A stretch of DNA of 41,630 bases from Planctomycetota bacterium (lineage in GTDB: Bacteria; Planctomycetota; PUPC01; DSUN01). The stretch is from positions 1-41,630 of the forward strand of contig DAOOIT010000036.1 in the NCBI GenBank assembly GCA_035384565.1, read 5' to 3'. Numbering within the stretch: position 1 is the first letter of the stretch; each line of letters begins with the position of its first letter. Under the pieces are notes generated by a model. The model was not told the DNA's origin. It saw only the letters and a program-made list of their open reading frames with translations, and did not search any database. The position numbers and the translations under genes were made by a program. This document shows positions 24,249 to 32,172 of the stretch, one piece after another.

Positions 24249-27200
24249 CTACTCCACCAGCACCGTGGCGAGGCCGGAGGCGCGGATGGGGACGCCGATG
24301 GTGCTGTCCTTCAGCTCGAGCTCGCCTTGCGGCTCCTCGACGAGGTTGCAGGCGGTGGCCTTCTTGGGCTTGAGGAGCGGGATGCGGACGTGGGCGGTCG
24401 TGGCCTTGCCGCTGACCTCCCAGAGCCGCAGCACGAGGGCATCGCCGACCTCGGCCTTCTTGGCGCCCACGAGGAAGACGTTCGGCTCCGCAATCTCGAT
24501 GAGGCTGCCCGAGGGCGCGGCGAGCGGGCCATTGGGATTCGGGTCGGCAAGCGCCCCGATGAGGGGGCTTGCGACCTCCCAGCCGAATCGCGCCGAGGCC
24601 ACGGGGTCGTTCTTGGGGCGGCTGGTGATCGAGAAGCGGAACGTGAAGTCGCCCCCCTGCCCCGCAAGGTAGTTGGTGAACCAGTAGTTGTTCATCACGT
24701 AGGCGTAGATGTGGCCGTTGGTGAACTCCAGCTTGCGGAGCCACTTCCCGCGATTGATATCCTGGAAGCACACCAGCGGCGCGTCGGGTGTGGCCCAGGT
24801 AATGGCCACATCAGGGGCCTCCACCTCCACAAAGTGCTGGACGGTGAACCAGTCGAGGCAGGCGGTGGGGAGCATGTCGGTGTTTGCGTTCACGATGCCG
24901 CAGGGCACCTCGTAGCGGAACGTCGGCTTCTCCGCCGCGAACGGGAAGGCGAAGTAAACCGCCTCCTTCTTGTACGTCTGTGTCTTCGTCAGTCGATTCG
25001 TGACGTCCACCCGCCTGATGTCGTTCCAGACAGTGACCTCTGTGACGATCTTGGGCGTCATCGTGGCCGAGGTTTCGATGACCATCTTCTCGCCAAGGTC
25101 GCCGACCCTGAGGCGGCGGAGGGTGGCCTTCTCTGGCCAAGTGATGGTCAGCTTCGGCTCCGCACCGTGCTCAATGATGCGGCTGCCCTCCCCGCCTGCG
25201 ACATAGAGGTATTGGTTGAGGCGGTACGGGGCCTTGGGGTCAACCAGTTCGCGCTTGAGTTCCTTGTCGAAGATGCTGGTGATCGAGCCCGTGGCCGGGT
25301 CGAAACTCACGCGGTAGTAGGTGCTCTCAATCGTTGTGCCCTCGGCAGGAGTCTCGGCCTTCGCCTGCCCGAGCCTGACGACGCGATAGCCGCAGGGCGG
25401 CACTTCCCTGACGATCTCCCCGCCGACAAGCTCGCTTCGGGGCCAGCTCGTGGGATTGATGACAACCTGCGAGCCGGCCTCCGTCTTGACAAGTCGCGCG
25501 AGCGCCGGCAAGGCCTGCCCGATACATAACTGCTGGGACTGCTCGGCGGCATCAAGGGCGAACTGGGACTTGATCTTCCATTGGGACTTGGTGAAGTCGC
25601 TGTCGGGCTGGCCGATGGAGCAATGGGCGCCCCAGGTGTGCTCGTCGTAGAGGAGGCAGTTGCGCCAGGCGGCGGCGATGCCTTCGGCGGGATAAGCGAC
25701 CTCGCTTGTAGTGCGGCCTTCAGGCCGTAGCCCCGAAGAAGACGGGCTGAAGCCCGCACTACGAACTCGATGGGCGAGGGCGAGGAGGGTCTCGGCGTTG
25801 CGGACCGCCTCGTGGGCGTTGCGGTTCAGCGCGGTCTCGCGGGCGGAGGAGCCGGCGCCGTCTTCCCAGTAGGTGCCGGCGCTGCCCTTGACGACGGGGA
25901 GCTTGTCGCCGAAGTTCTTCTCGATGTGCTCGAAGAACTCGGCGTTGTGGCACAGGATGACCTTGGGGAACTCGTAGCGGTCGTTCCAGGCCTTGCAGAC
26001 CTCGGCGAGGCGGGCGTTGAGGGCGCAGTTGTCGCTCACGGCGCCGTGGAGGAAGATGGCGTCGTAGGGGTAGTCCTTTCGGGCCTCGTAGCCCTTGATT
26101 GCCCCGAGGATGTGGCCGCGGGCGCGCTCGACGCTGGCGTCGAGGCCCCAGCCGCCGGCGTGGGCGTAGCCGGGCACGTACATCATCAGCACGCGGCTGC
26201 CGTCGGGGCCTTCCCACCAGCAGGGGGCTTTGGCGTACATCGCGGTGAGCGGGCCGCGGGTGTTGTTGATGCCGCTGGAGAAGTAGCGGATGCCGGAGCC
26301 TGCCAGGATCATCGGGATGGTGGCCTCCTGGCTCGGCACGTCGCTGATCATGGCGCTCTGGAAGGGGATGCCGTAGCGGGTCTTGAGGCTGTGGGCGAAG
26401 TAGGTGAACCGGCAGGCCTCCTCGTGAGAGGCCAGGCCGGTGAGGATGTTGGCGTAGAGAGCCTGGACGCCCATGCGGCCCTCCTTGGCGTACTTGAGGA
26501 ACTTGTCGAGCTGCTCGCCCTTGCGGGAGGCCAGGTAGTTCTCGGCCTGCCAGGCGACCTCGAGGTTCCACTTGAATTCGGGGAACTTGTCCATCAGGTT
26601 GGCCGCGATGTCGACGTTCTTGCAGTGTATCTCGGCGCACTGGGGCTGAATGTGGGTATAGCCGATGTCGGTGTGGGAGCTGGGGGCGACGAAGATGCGC
26701 CACTTGCGAACCGGCTCGAGCTTGACCGTGGCGGTTTTCGAACGGCCGGCGACGGTGGCAGTGACCTTCACCTCCATCGGCTCGGCGGAATCGGGCACGC
26801 CGACCTCCTGGGAGATGCCGCCGAAGGTGGCGAGTTGCTGCTTCACAGGCGCCTCGATAGTCTCTCCGCCGGCCTCGGTGCGAAGCATGATCTCCGCCGC
26901 AGGCGCCGTGAGGCCGATGTTCACGTCAATCGCCCGCCGCACCTTGCCGTCCACCTTGATGTGGAACGGCGTGGGGAGGACGGCGATGGAGGCGACGCCT
27001 GGCTCGGGCATCTTGCCGTCGGGGTCGGTCACGAGCGTGATGGCGTCGTAGAGGACCCAGGAGCCGTCGGTGCAGGCGAGGGTGATCTCGTTGGTGCCCT
27101 TGCGCAGGAGGCCGGGCGGGAGGGCCAGCGCGATCTTGTGCGGCTTGCCTGCGGCGGGGTCGGTGAGAGCGGCGTCCCCGCCGCCGTTCGGGAGGCGGAA

Positions 27201-27581
27201 CTGGCCGCTGCGGTCGCCGATGGCGACGGAGTAGGTCGGCGGGCTGCCCCCGTGGGTATCGCACAGCTCGATGCGGAGGGTGAAGAGCCCCTTCGGCTCG
27301 TCGGGGAGGTCGAAGCGAATCTTGAAGGGGTGCACGCGGTGCCCCGCCCAGGAGTCGGTGGGGCCGGGGTGAATCCACGGCCAGTCTTTCGCGGCGTCGC
27401 TCTTGCCCACCTCGAAGACGAGCGGCTTGCCGCCCAGGCGCGGCGGGACCGCCTGGTAGTTGCGGGCGGCGAAGAACTCGGCGTAGCTCCTGTCGGGCTT
27501 GCCGATCTGCCAGACGATCTGCTCGGCGGCAGAGGCAATGGAAAGGGCGAGAAGGACGACGCAAAGGGCGATTCGGCGCAT
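24249..27581 (-). CDS. exported GH38 alpha-mannosidase
   Basis: Secreted glycoside hydrolase family 38 enzyme of 1110 residues, expected to release alpha-mannose residues. Signal peptide MRRIALCVVLLALSIASA. The N-terminal ~280 residues form a beta-rich accessory region. The catalytic domain follows, with metal ligands in SHTDIGYTH (His303, Asp305), probable nucleophile Asp414 in MISDVPSQEA, and an LLYDEHTWGAHCS active-site phrase around 660. The C-terminal half is beta-sandwich. A palindromic DNA repeat (25708-25762) is read in frame here and adds about 18 residues just before the active-site segment. The ATG at 27581 has AGGAG 7-8 bases upstream. Divergent from the symporter at 27818, and probably co-regulated. 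Confidence 0.88.
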   Translation of the reverse strand: MRRIALCVVLLALSIASAAEQIVWQIGKPDRSYAEFFAARNYQAVPPRLGGKPLVFEVGKSDAAKDWPWIHPGPTDSWAGHRVHPFKIRFDLPDEPKGLFTLRIELCDTHGGSPPTYSVAIGDRSGQFRLPNGGGDAALTDPAAGKPHKIALALPPGLLRKGTNEITLACTDGSWVLYDAITLVTDPDGKMPEPGVASIAVLPTPFHIKVDGKVRRAIDVNIGLTAPAAEIMLRTEAGGETIEAPVKQQLATFGGISQEVGVPDSAEPMEVKVTATVAGRSKTATVKLEPVRKWRIFVAPSSHTDIGYTHIQPQCAEIHCKNVDIAANLMDKFPEFKWNLEVAWQAENYLASRKGEQLDKFLKYAKEGRMGVQALYANILTGLASHEEACRFTYFAHSLKTRYGIPFQSAMISDVPSQEATIPMILAGSGIRYFSSGINNTRGPLTAMYAKAPCWWEGPDGSRVLMMYVPGYAHAGGWGLDASVERARGHILGAIKGYEARKDYPYDAIFLHGAVSDNCALNARLAEVCKAWNDRYEFPKVILCHNAEFFEHIEKNFGDKLPVVKGSAGTYWEDGAGSSARETALNRNAHEAVRNAETLLALAHRVRSAGFSPSSSGLRPEGRTTSEVAYPAEGIAAAWRNCLLYDEHTWGAHCSIGQPDSDFTKSQWKIKSQFALDAAEQSQQLCIGQALPALARLVKTEAGSQVVINPTSWPRSELVGGEIVREVPPCGYRVVRLGQAKAETPAEGTTIESTYYRVSFDPATGSITSIFDKELKRELVDPKAPYRLNQYLYVAGGEGSRIIEHGAEPKLTITWPEKATLRRLRVGDLGEKMVIETSATMTPKIVTEVTVWNDIRRVDVTNRLTKTQTYKKEAVYFAFPFAAEKPTFRYEVPCGIVNANTDMLPTACLDWFTVQHFVEVEAPDVAITWATPDAPLVCFQDINRGKWLRKLEFTNGHIYAYVMNNYWFTNYLAGQGGDFTFRFSITSRPKNDPVASARFGWEVASPLIGALADPNPNGPLAAPSGSLIEIAEPNVFLVGAKKAEVGDALVLRLWEVSGKATTAHVRIPLLKPKKATACNLVEEPQGELELKDSTIGVPIRASGLATVLVE
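25708..25762. repeat. palindromic repeat inside the GH38 coding sequence
   Basis: A 55-base palindrome with arms starting GTAGTGCGG and ending CCGCACTAC. The two 22-23 base arms are complementary apart from a few positions. Read on the minus strand it is in frame with the mannosidase and encodes roughly RSAGFSPSSSGLRPEGRTT. Confidence 0.8.
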
Positions 27582-27614
27582 GGGGGCGCTCCTGGAGGGG
27601 TTGGGACCGTACTC

Positions 27615-27643
27615 ATCCTACCGGCGCTGGGGCGGCGGGTCAA
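27615..27643 (-). promoter_or_regulatory. promoter for the alpha-mannosidase
   Basis: On the minus strand TTGACC (27643-27638) and TAGGAT (27620-27615) are 17 bases apart. The ATG at 27581 would then have a leader of about 28 bases. Confidence 0.55.
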
Positions 27644-27647
27644 TGGG

Positions 27648-27731
27648 GATGGGACGGATAGGACCGACAGGACGGGTAGGGCCATGCATCCCCGGCGCGC
27701 GGTGGGTCCTATCGGGCTCGCCCGTCCCATC
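27648..27731. repeat. inverted repeat between divergent promoters
   Basis: GATGGGACGG plus ATAGGACC at 27648-27665 is matched by a reverse-complement arm at 27705-27731 that has a 9-base insert. Inside, a 9-base unit recurs (GGACGGATA, GGACCGACA, GGACGGGTA). It sits exactly between the promoters of the mannosidase and the symporter, so it may be a shared operator, though it also looks like a dispersed repeat. Confidence 0.5.
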
Positions 27732-27747
27732 GGCCTTGTGAGCTCAG

Positions 27748-27776
27748 TTGCATTCCTCTCGGCCGTCTGCTATACA
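27748..27776 (+). promoter_or_regulatory. promoter for the sodium:solute symporter
   Basis: TTGCAT at 27748-27753 and TATACA at 27771-27776 are separated by 17 bases. The predicted leader before the start at 27818 is about 35 bases. Confidence 0.6.
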
Positions 27777-27817
27777 CAGGGCCATAGGAGCCGCCGCCTC
27801 TTGCAGGAGATGCTGCC

Positions 27818-29584
27818 TTGCCGCTGCCTCCCGCCGACCTGGCCATCATCCTCGGCTACTTCGCGTTCGTGATCACCCTGGGCATCTGGGTGCACCGGGC
27901 CGCGGCGAGGGGCATCAGCGCCTACTTCCTCGCGGAGAACCAGTCGAAGTGGTGGATGCTCGCGGCGTCGGGCAGCTCGGCCTATTACGACATCACGGGC
28001 ACGATGTGGATCGTGTCGCTCTTCATGCTCTACGGCGTGAAGGGGATGTGGGAGCAGTGCATCTGGGGCTTCTTCTACGCGGCGTTCTTCATGACGTTCA
28101 TGGGCAAGTGGATTCGCCGCTCGGGCGTGGTGACCGGTGCGGAGTGGATGAAGACGCGGTTCGGCGGAGGCGCCGCGGGGGAATCGGCCCGGGGCGCCTA
28201 CGCCTTCCTCGCCGTGGTCACGACCATCGCCTTCATCGCCTACGGCTCGGTGGGCATCGGCAAGTTCGGCCAGAGCTTCCTGCCCGGCTGGTCGCGCAAC
28301 ACCTGTGCGCTGGTGCTGGTGCTGATCACGTCGCTCTACGCCATCGTGGGCGGGTTCGTGAGCGTGGTGCTGATTGATCTCGTGCACACGATCGTCCTTT
28401 CGGCCGGCGTGGTCATCCTGTGCGTCTTCGCGTTTGCGGAGGCCAGCGGGTCCGCGGCGGTGCAGGCGCTGGCGTCGGGCGAATGGGGCAGCTTGGTGCC
28501 GCCCTGGCGGATGACGGACCCCAGGGCCGTCGAGGCGGGCTACTCGATGTTCGGGCTGTTGGTCGTCTTCTGGCTTCTGAAAGGCTTCGCTCTGGAGTTT
28601 GGCGGCCCGGGACAGCTCTACGACTTCCAGCGGTTCCTGGCGGCGCGGAACAGCCGCGACGCCTGCAAGATCGGCGCGCTGTGGGGCGTGCTGCACACGC
28701 TGCGCTGGCCGCTGGTCGCCGCCGTGGTGGTGCTGGCCATTGCGGGTGTGGCCGGCACGGCGGACCCCGAGATGGTGCTGCCGCTCGTGCTGCTGAAGCG
28801 GCTGCCGATGGGGCTCCGCGGCCTCACGCTGGCCGCGCTCCTGGCCGCCTTCATGTCCACCTTCGACGCCACGATCAACGCGGGGGCATCGTATGCGGTG
28901 CGCGACCTGTACCAGCGCTATCTGCGGCCCAGAGCCAGCGACAGGGAGCTGGTGCGGGCGAGCTACGTGGCGTCGGCCCTGGTGGTGATCGTGGGCGTGG
29001 TCATCGGCTTCGGGGCCGAGAGCATCGCCCAGATGTTCCAGTGGATCATGCTCGCCTTGGGCGGCGGCGTGATGGTGCCGTGCATTCTGCGCTGGTACTG
29101 GTGGCGGTTCAACGGCTGGGGCTTCACAGCGGGCACGCTCTCGGGCATTGTGGCCGCGCTGGCCCAGGCCCAGTGGTTCCCCAAGGCGCCCATCTGGGAG
29201 TACTTCCCCATCATCGTGGGGATCAACCTGGTCGCCTCGGTGGCGGCCACGCTCCTCACGGAGCCGGCCGACCGGGAGACGCTCAAGCACTTCTACAAGA
29301 CCGTGCAGCCCGGCGGCTGGTGGGGGCCGATCGCCCGCGAGGTGGCCGCCGAAGACCCCGCCTTCCGAAAGGAGTCCTTCGCCCGCGATCTGGTGAACAC
29401 GCTGATCGCCGTGCCCTGTGTGGCGGCGCTCTACATCTTCCCCATCTACCTGATGCTGCGGCAGTGGGCGACGATGGCCTGCTGGCTCGGCGTGGCCGTG
29501 GGCCTGGGCGTCGTGCTCTACTTCACATGGTACAAACACCTCCCCGCGCCCGAGAAGCCGGCCGGGGAAGGTGCTAGGTGTTAG
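27818..29584 (+). CDS. sodium:solute symporter (SSS family)
   Basis: Inner-membrane Na+-coupled importer of 588 residues with about 13 helices. Seen: the first helix (LAIILGYFAFVITLGIWVH), an early SAYYDITGTMWIVSLFMLYG segment, a central FGGPGQLYDFQRFLAARNSRDACKIG loop and AAFMSTFDATINAGASYAVRDLYQRYL, the classical SSS signature region. No ATG is available: the start is a TTG at 27818 with AGGAG 8 bases upstream, which fits the spacing well. The last three residues and the TAG stop lie inside a palindromic repeat (29574-29677). The substrate is likely a sugar or sugar acid because of the divergent mannosidase, but could also be an organic acid. Confidence 0.88.
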   Translation: MPLPPADLAIILGYFAFVITLGIWVHRAAARGISAYFLAENQSKWWMLAASGSSAYYDITGTMWIVSLFMLYGVKGMWEQCIWGFFYAAFFMTFMGKWIRRSGVVTGAEWMKTRFGGGAAGESARGAYAFLAVVTTIAFIAYGSVGIGKFGQSFLPGWSRNTCALVLVLITSLYAIVGGFVSVVLIDLVHTIVLSAGVVILCVFAFAEASGSAAVQALASGEWGSLVPPWRMTDPRAVEAGYSMFGLLVVFWLLKGFALEFGGPGQLYDFQRFLAARNSRDACKIGALWGVLHTLRWPLVAAVVVLAIAGVAGTADPEMVLPLVLLKRLPMGLRGLTLAALLAAFMSTFDATINAGASYAVRDLYQRYLRPRASDRELVRASYVASALVVIVGVVIGFGAESIAQMFQWIMLALGGGVMVPCILRWYWWRFNGWGFTAGTLSGIVAALAQAQWFPKAPIWEYFPIIVGINLVASVAATLLTEPADRETLKHFYKTVQPGGWWGPIAREVAAEDPAFRKESFARDLVNTLIAVPCVAALYIFPIYLMLRQWATMACWLGVAVGLGVVLYFTWYKHLPAPEKPAGEGARC

Positions 29585-29677
29585 GTGTTGGGGGTTGGGG
29601 TACGAAGAGAGGAATGCGAGGTCGCGCTCTGGTTCTGTACCCCAACACCTAACACCTAACACCTAATACCCAACACC
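29574..29677. repeat. palindrome built from TAGGTGT-type heptamers
   Basis: The left arm (29574-29603) contains TAGGTGTTAGGTGTTGGGG and ends GGGGTAC; the right arm (29637-29677) begins GTACCCC and repeats AACACCT. The 7-base unit TAGGTGT occurs in tandem in both arms. It carries the symporter stop codon and ends 25 bases before the next gene. Confidence 0.7.
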
Positions 29678-29701
29678 GCTTCCGCGTGCGAGGGCAGACC
29701 A

Positions 29702-30922
29702 ATGACTTCCCGCGAACGTGTGTTGATGTCGGTTCACCACGAAGAACCGGACCGCGTGCCGATTGATTTCGCGGCCTGGCGCTCGAGCGGCATTCAGGCC
29801 CCCGCCTACGCCGCGTTGCGGCGGCACGTGGGGATCAACGCGGACCGCCCGTTCAAGCTCTATGATCTGATGCAGCAGCTCGCCGAGCCGGAGTTGGAGT
29901 TGATCGAGCGCTTCCACGGCGACGTGGTGCAGATTCACCGCCTCGAGCCCTCGTTCGGCATTCGCATTGACGCCTGGAAGCCGATGGCCCTGCCCGGCGG
30001 CACCGAATGCCTCGTGCCGCGCGACTACAACCCCGTGCCGCGCCCCGAGGGCGGCTGGAGCCTGTTCGCGCCCGACGGCACCGAGGTGGCCCGCATGCTC
30101 GCCAGCGGCGGCTACTTCGAGCCGGTCTACTTCCCTCTCGCCAACGCCCGCACGCCGGCGGACATCGAGGCGTTTGCCTGGCCCGTGATGACGGCCGAGG
30201 AGGCGGCCTTCATCCGCGCCCAGGGCGAGCGCTGGCGCCGCGAGACCGACTACGCGACCCTCGCCTGCTTCGGCGGGAACATCCTGGAGAACGGCAACTT
30301 CATGTTCGGCTTCGGCGAGTTCATGATGCGTCTCGCCGCCGACCGCGACCTCGTCGAGTGCTTCTTCGACCGGCTGGCCGCGTGGCACATCGCCAACCTC
30401 GAGGTCTTCCTGCCCGCCGTGGAAGGCGTGGCCGACATCGTGGCCGTGGGCGACGACCTGGGGACCCAGACCTCGCTCATCATCTCGCCCGCAACCTACC
30501 GCAAGCTGGTCAAGCCGCGCCAGGCGAGGGTCTACGACTACATCCGCCGCCACAGCTCGGCCCGCCTCTTCCTGCACTCGTGCGGGGCCATCGAGCCGAT
30601 CCTGGGCGACCTCATCGAGATCGGCGTCGAGATCCTCAACCCTGTGCAGATCGGCGCCGCGGGAATGGAGCCGGCGAAACTGAAGCGGAGGTACGGCAGG
30701 CACCTCACCTTCTGGGGCGGCGGGTGCGACACCCAACACACCCTGCCCCTGGGCACCGTGGCGGATGTCGAGGCCGAGGTCCGGCGCCTCGTCGAGACCT
30801 TCAAGCCCGGCGGCGGCTTCGTCTTCACCCAGGTGCATAACATCCTGGCCGACGTCCCGCCCGCGAAGATCGCTGCCTTGTACGACACGGCCTTTGCCTG
30901 CGGCGGGGGCCGCGCCGCATAG
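29702..30922 (+). CDS. uroporphyrinogen decarboxylase family protein (methyltransferase-like)
   Basis: TIM-barrel protein of 406 residues in the UROD/MtaA superfamily. The N-terminal TSRERVLMSVHHEEPDRVPIDF is a family hallmark. The residues FLHSCGAI (His292, Cys294) and GGGCDTQH (Cys342) give a His-x-Cys...Cys zinc triad, as in methylcobamide:thiol methyltransferases such as MtaA, and not the arginine pocket of haem-pathway UroD. A zinc-dependent methyl or thiol transfer is therefore more likely than porphyrin decarboxylation. The distance between the Cys residues (48) is shorter than I remember for MtaA. The ATG at 29702 has GAGGG 8 bases upstream. No corrinoid protein gene is nearby. It is separated from the symporter by a repeat. 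Confidence 0.85.
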   Translation: MTSRERVLMSVHHEEPDRVPIDFAAWRSSGIQAPAYAALRRHVGINADRPFKLYDLMQQLAEPELELIERFHGDVVQIHRLEPSFGIRIDAWKPMALPGGTECLVPRDYNPVPRPEGGWSLFAPDGTEVARMLASGGYFEPVYFPLANARTPADIEAFAWPVMTAEEAAFIRAQGERWRRETDYATLACFGGNILENGNFMFGFGEFMMRLAADRDLVECFFDRLAAWHIANLEVFLPAVEGVADIVAVGDDLGTQTSLIISPATYRKLVKPRQARVYDYIRRHSSARLFLHSCGAIEPILGDLIEIGVEILNPVQIGAAGMEPAKLKRRYGRHLTFWGGGCDTQHTLPLGTVADVEAEVRRLVETFKPGGGFVFTQVHNILADVPPAKIAALYDTAFACGGGRAA

Positions 30923-30940
30923 GGGCGGCCCCGCCGCCCC
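30922..30940 (+). terminator. GC hairpin after the UroD-like gene
   Basis: GGGGCGG and CCGCCCC form a 7-bp stem at the stop codon. There is no U-run, so it is not a typical intrinsic terminator. Confidence 0.3.
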
Positions 30941-30986
30941 GCGCTCACCGTGCACGCCCACCGGGCAAACCACGCCGTGCACACGC

Positions 30987-31008
30987 GGGCCGCCTCTGGC
31001 GGCGGCCC
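30987..31008. terminator. GC hairpin between convergent genes
   Basis: GGGCCGCC (30987-30994) pairs with GGCGGCCC (31001-31008) around a six-base loop. It lies between the converging UroD-like and esterase genes and could end transcription from either side. No U-run was seen. Confidence 0.35.
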
Positions 31009-31043
31009 CGTGGGGACGCCCGAGATCTCTGAGCAGCCGCGGG

Positions 31044-32123
31044 CTACTTCTTCTTGCACAGCTCCAGCATCGCCTCGCCCATTGCGTGGCCGATGCGGGT
31101 GAACCAGATGGCGCTGCCCAGATAGTGGTAGCCGTGGTCGCCGCCCACCTTCTCCCAGGCCTGGATGTCCTTCCGCCAGTTCGGGTACAGCTCTTCGGCC
31201 GCCTTGTCCACCAGCACGTCGGTGCGGAACGCCTTGACGTTGCCCTTGAACTCCGGCACGTCGTTCATGGACATCTGGGCCTCGCGGATGATCAGCATGG
31301 CCCCCGTGGCGGGCTTCGAGCCGTTCTGGCCCATCGCGGCGATCACGAACGGCAGGTTCGGCGCCCCCAGGTCCTTCCGCACGTCGTTGATGAAGTGCTT
31401 CATGTTCGAGGCGTACTCGTTCTCCGCCCCGCCGTACTGGTCGTTCCAGCCCTGGAACCAGACGAACCCCGTCAGCTCGAGCTTCCGGCCCTTGAGCTCG
31501 GGGAACAGCGTCTCGTACTTCTCGAAGGTCTCCTTCACCTCGGCCATCATGGTGCGGTACGACGAGCCGTAGGGCCTCTTGATGTCGTCCATCGTGGGCA
31601 GCGGCTCGTTCTTCTTCTGCTTCTCGTTATTCTTCTTCACGCGCTCCTGCGCCTGGGCGAGCTCCTTCTGGAGCACGTCGTCGGGCGGCAGGCCCGCCGA
31701 GGGCGGGCGGAAGGGCTTGGCCAGCGAGTGCCCGCCCCAGGCCGTCTTGATGAGCAGCACCGGGTCCTCGAAGTGATCGCCCATCATCGTGCCGAACTCC
31801 AGCTCCACGCCGGTCCGGCCGGGCGAGCCGTAGCCGATCGTCAGCGGCCCTTTGCGGTCGAGGTACTTGATGAATACGTCGTCGCGGACGATCCACTTCC
31901 CGTCCTTGCGCAGGTGCTTGAACAGGTCCCTGGTCTCCGGCGCCTCGGCCTGATAGTCGAACAGTTTGTTGGGGGCCTTGCCCTCCATGTTCGACTGGCC
32001 GGCGAGGATGAATACCTTCACCGTCCCCTCCGCCGCCCGCCCGGCAGCCGGCGCCGCCGCGGCCACAGCCGCCAGAACGGCGAGGGGGGCCGCCCAACCT
32101 GACCTGGAACGCTCGCTGATCAT
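31044..32123 (-). CDS. exported sialate O-acetylesterase-type carbohydrate esterase
   Basis: Secreted SGNH-fold esterase of 359 residues of the SASA type, which removes acetyl groups from sialic acids or acetylated polysaccharides. An Ala-rich signal peptide ends near residue 31. The nucleophile is Ser44 in KVFILAGQSNMEGK; a second conserved block is TAWGGHSLAKPF, and the catalytic His lies in DHGYHYLGS near the C-terminus. A Lys-rich segment (around 160-190) is an insertion. The ATG at 32123 has AAGGAG 8 bases upstream. It is the last gene of a three-gene minus-strand group with two exported oxidoreductases; 49 bases separate it from the gene before. Confidence 0.85.
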   Translation of the reverse strand: MISERSRSGWAAPLAVLAAVAAAAPAAGRAAEGTVKVFILAGQSNMEGKAPNKLFDYQAEAPETRDLFKHLRKDGKWIVRDDVFIKYLDRKGPLTIGYGSPGRTGVELEFGTMMGDHFEDPVLLIKTAWGGHSLAKPFRPPSAGLPPDDVLQKELAQAQERVKKNNEKQKKNEPLPTMDDIKRPYGSSYRTMMAEVKETFEKYETLFPELKGRKLELTGFVWFQGWNDQYGGAENEYASNMKHFINDVRKDLGAPNLPFVIAAMGQNGSKPATGAMLIIREAQMSMNDVPEFKGNVKAFRTDVLVDKAAEELYPNWRKDIQAWEKVGGDHGYHYLGSAIWFTRIGHAMGEAMLELCKKK

Positions 32124-32172
32124 GGCACATTCTCCTTCCGCTGGATGGGGCTCGCGTCGTGTCGGCCGATGG

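Noticed and set aside
25770..27872. 700-codon plus-strand frame opposite the alpha-mannosidase
   Set aside because: Translation is Gly/Val/Ala/Asp-rich shadow sequence; the opposite strand carries a signal peptide and GH38 motifs.
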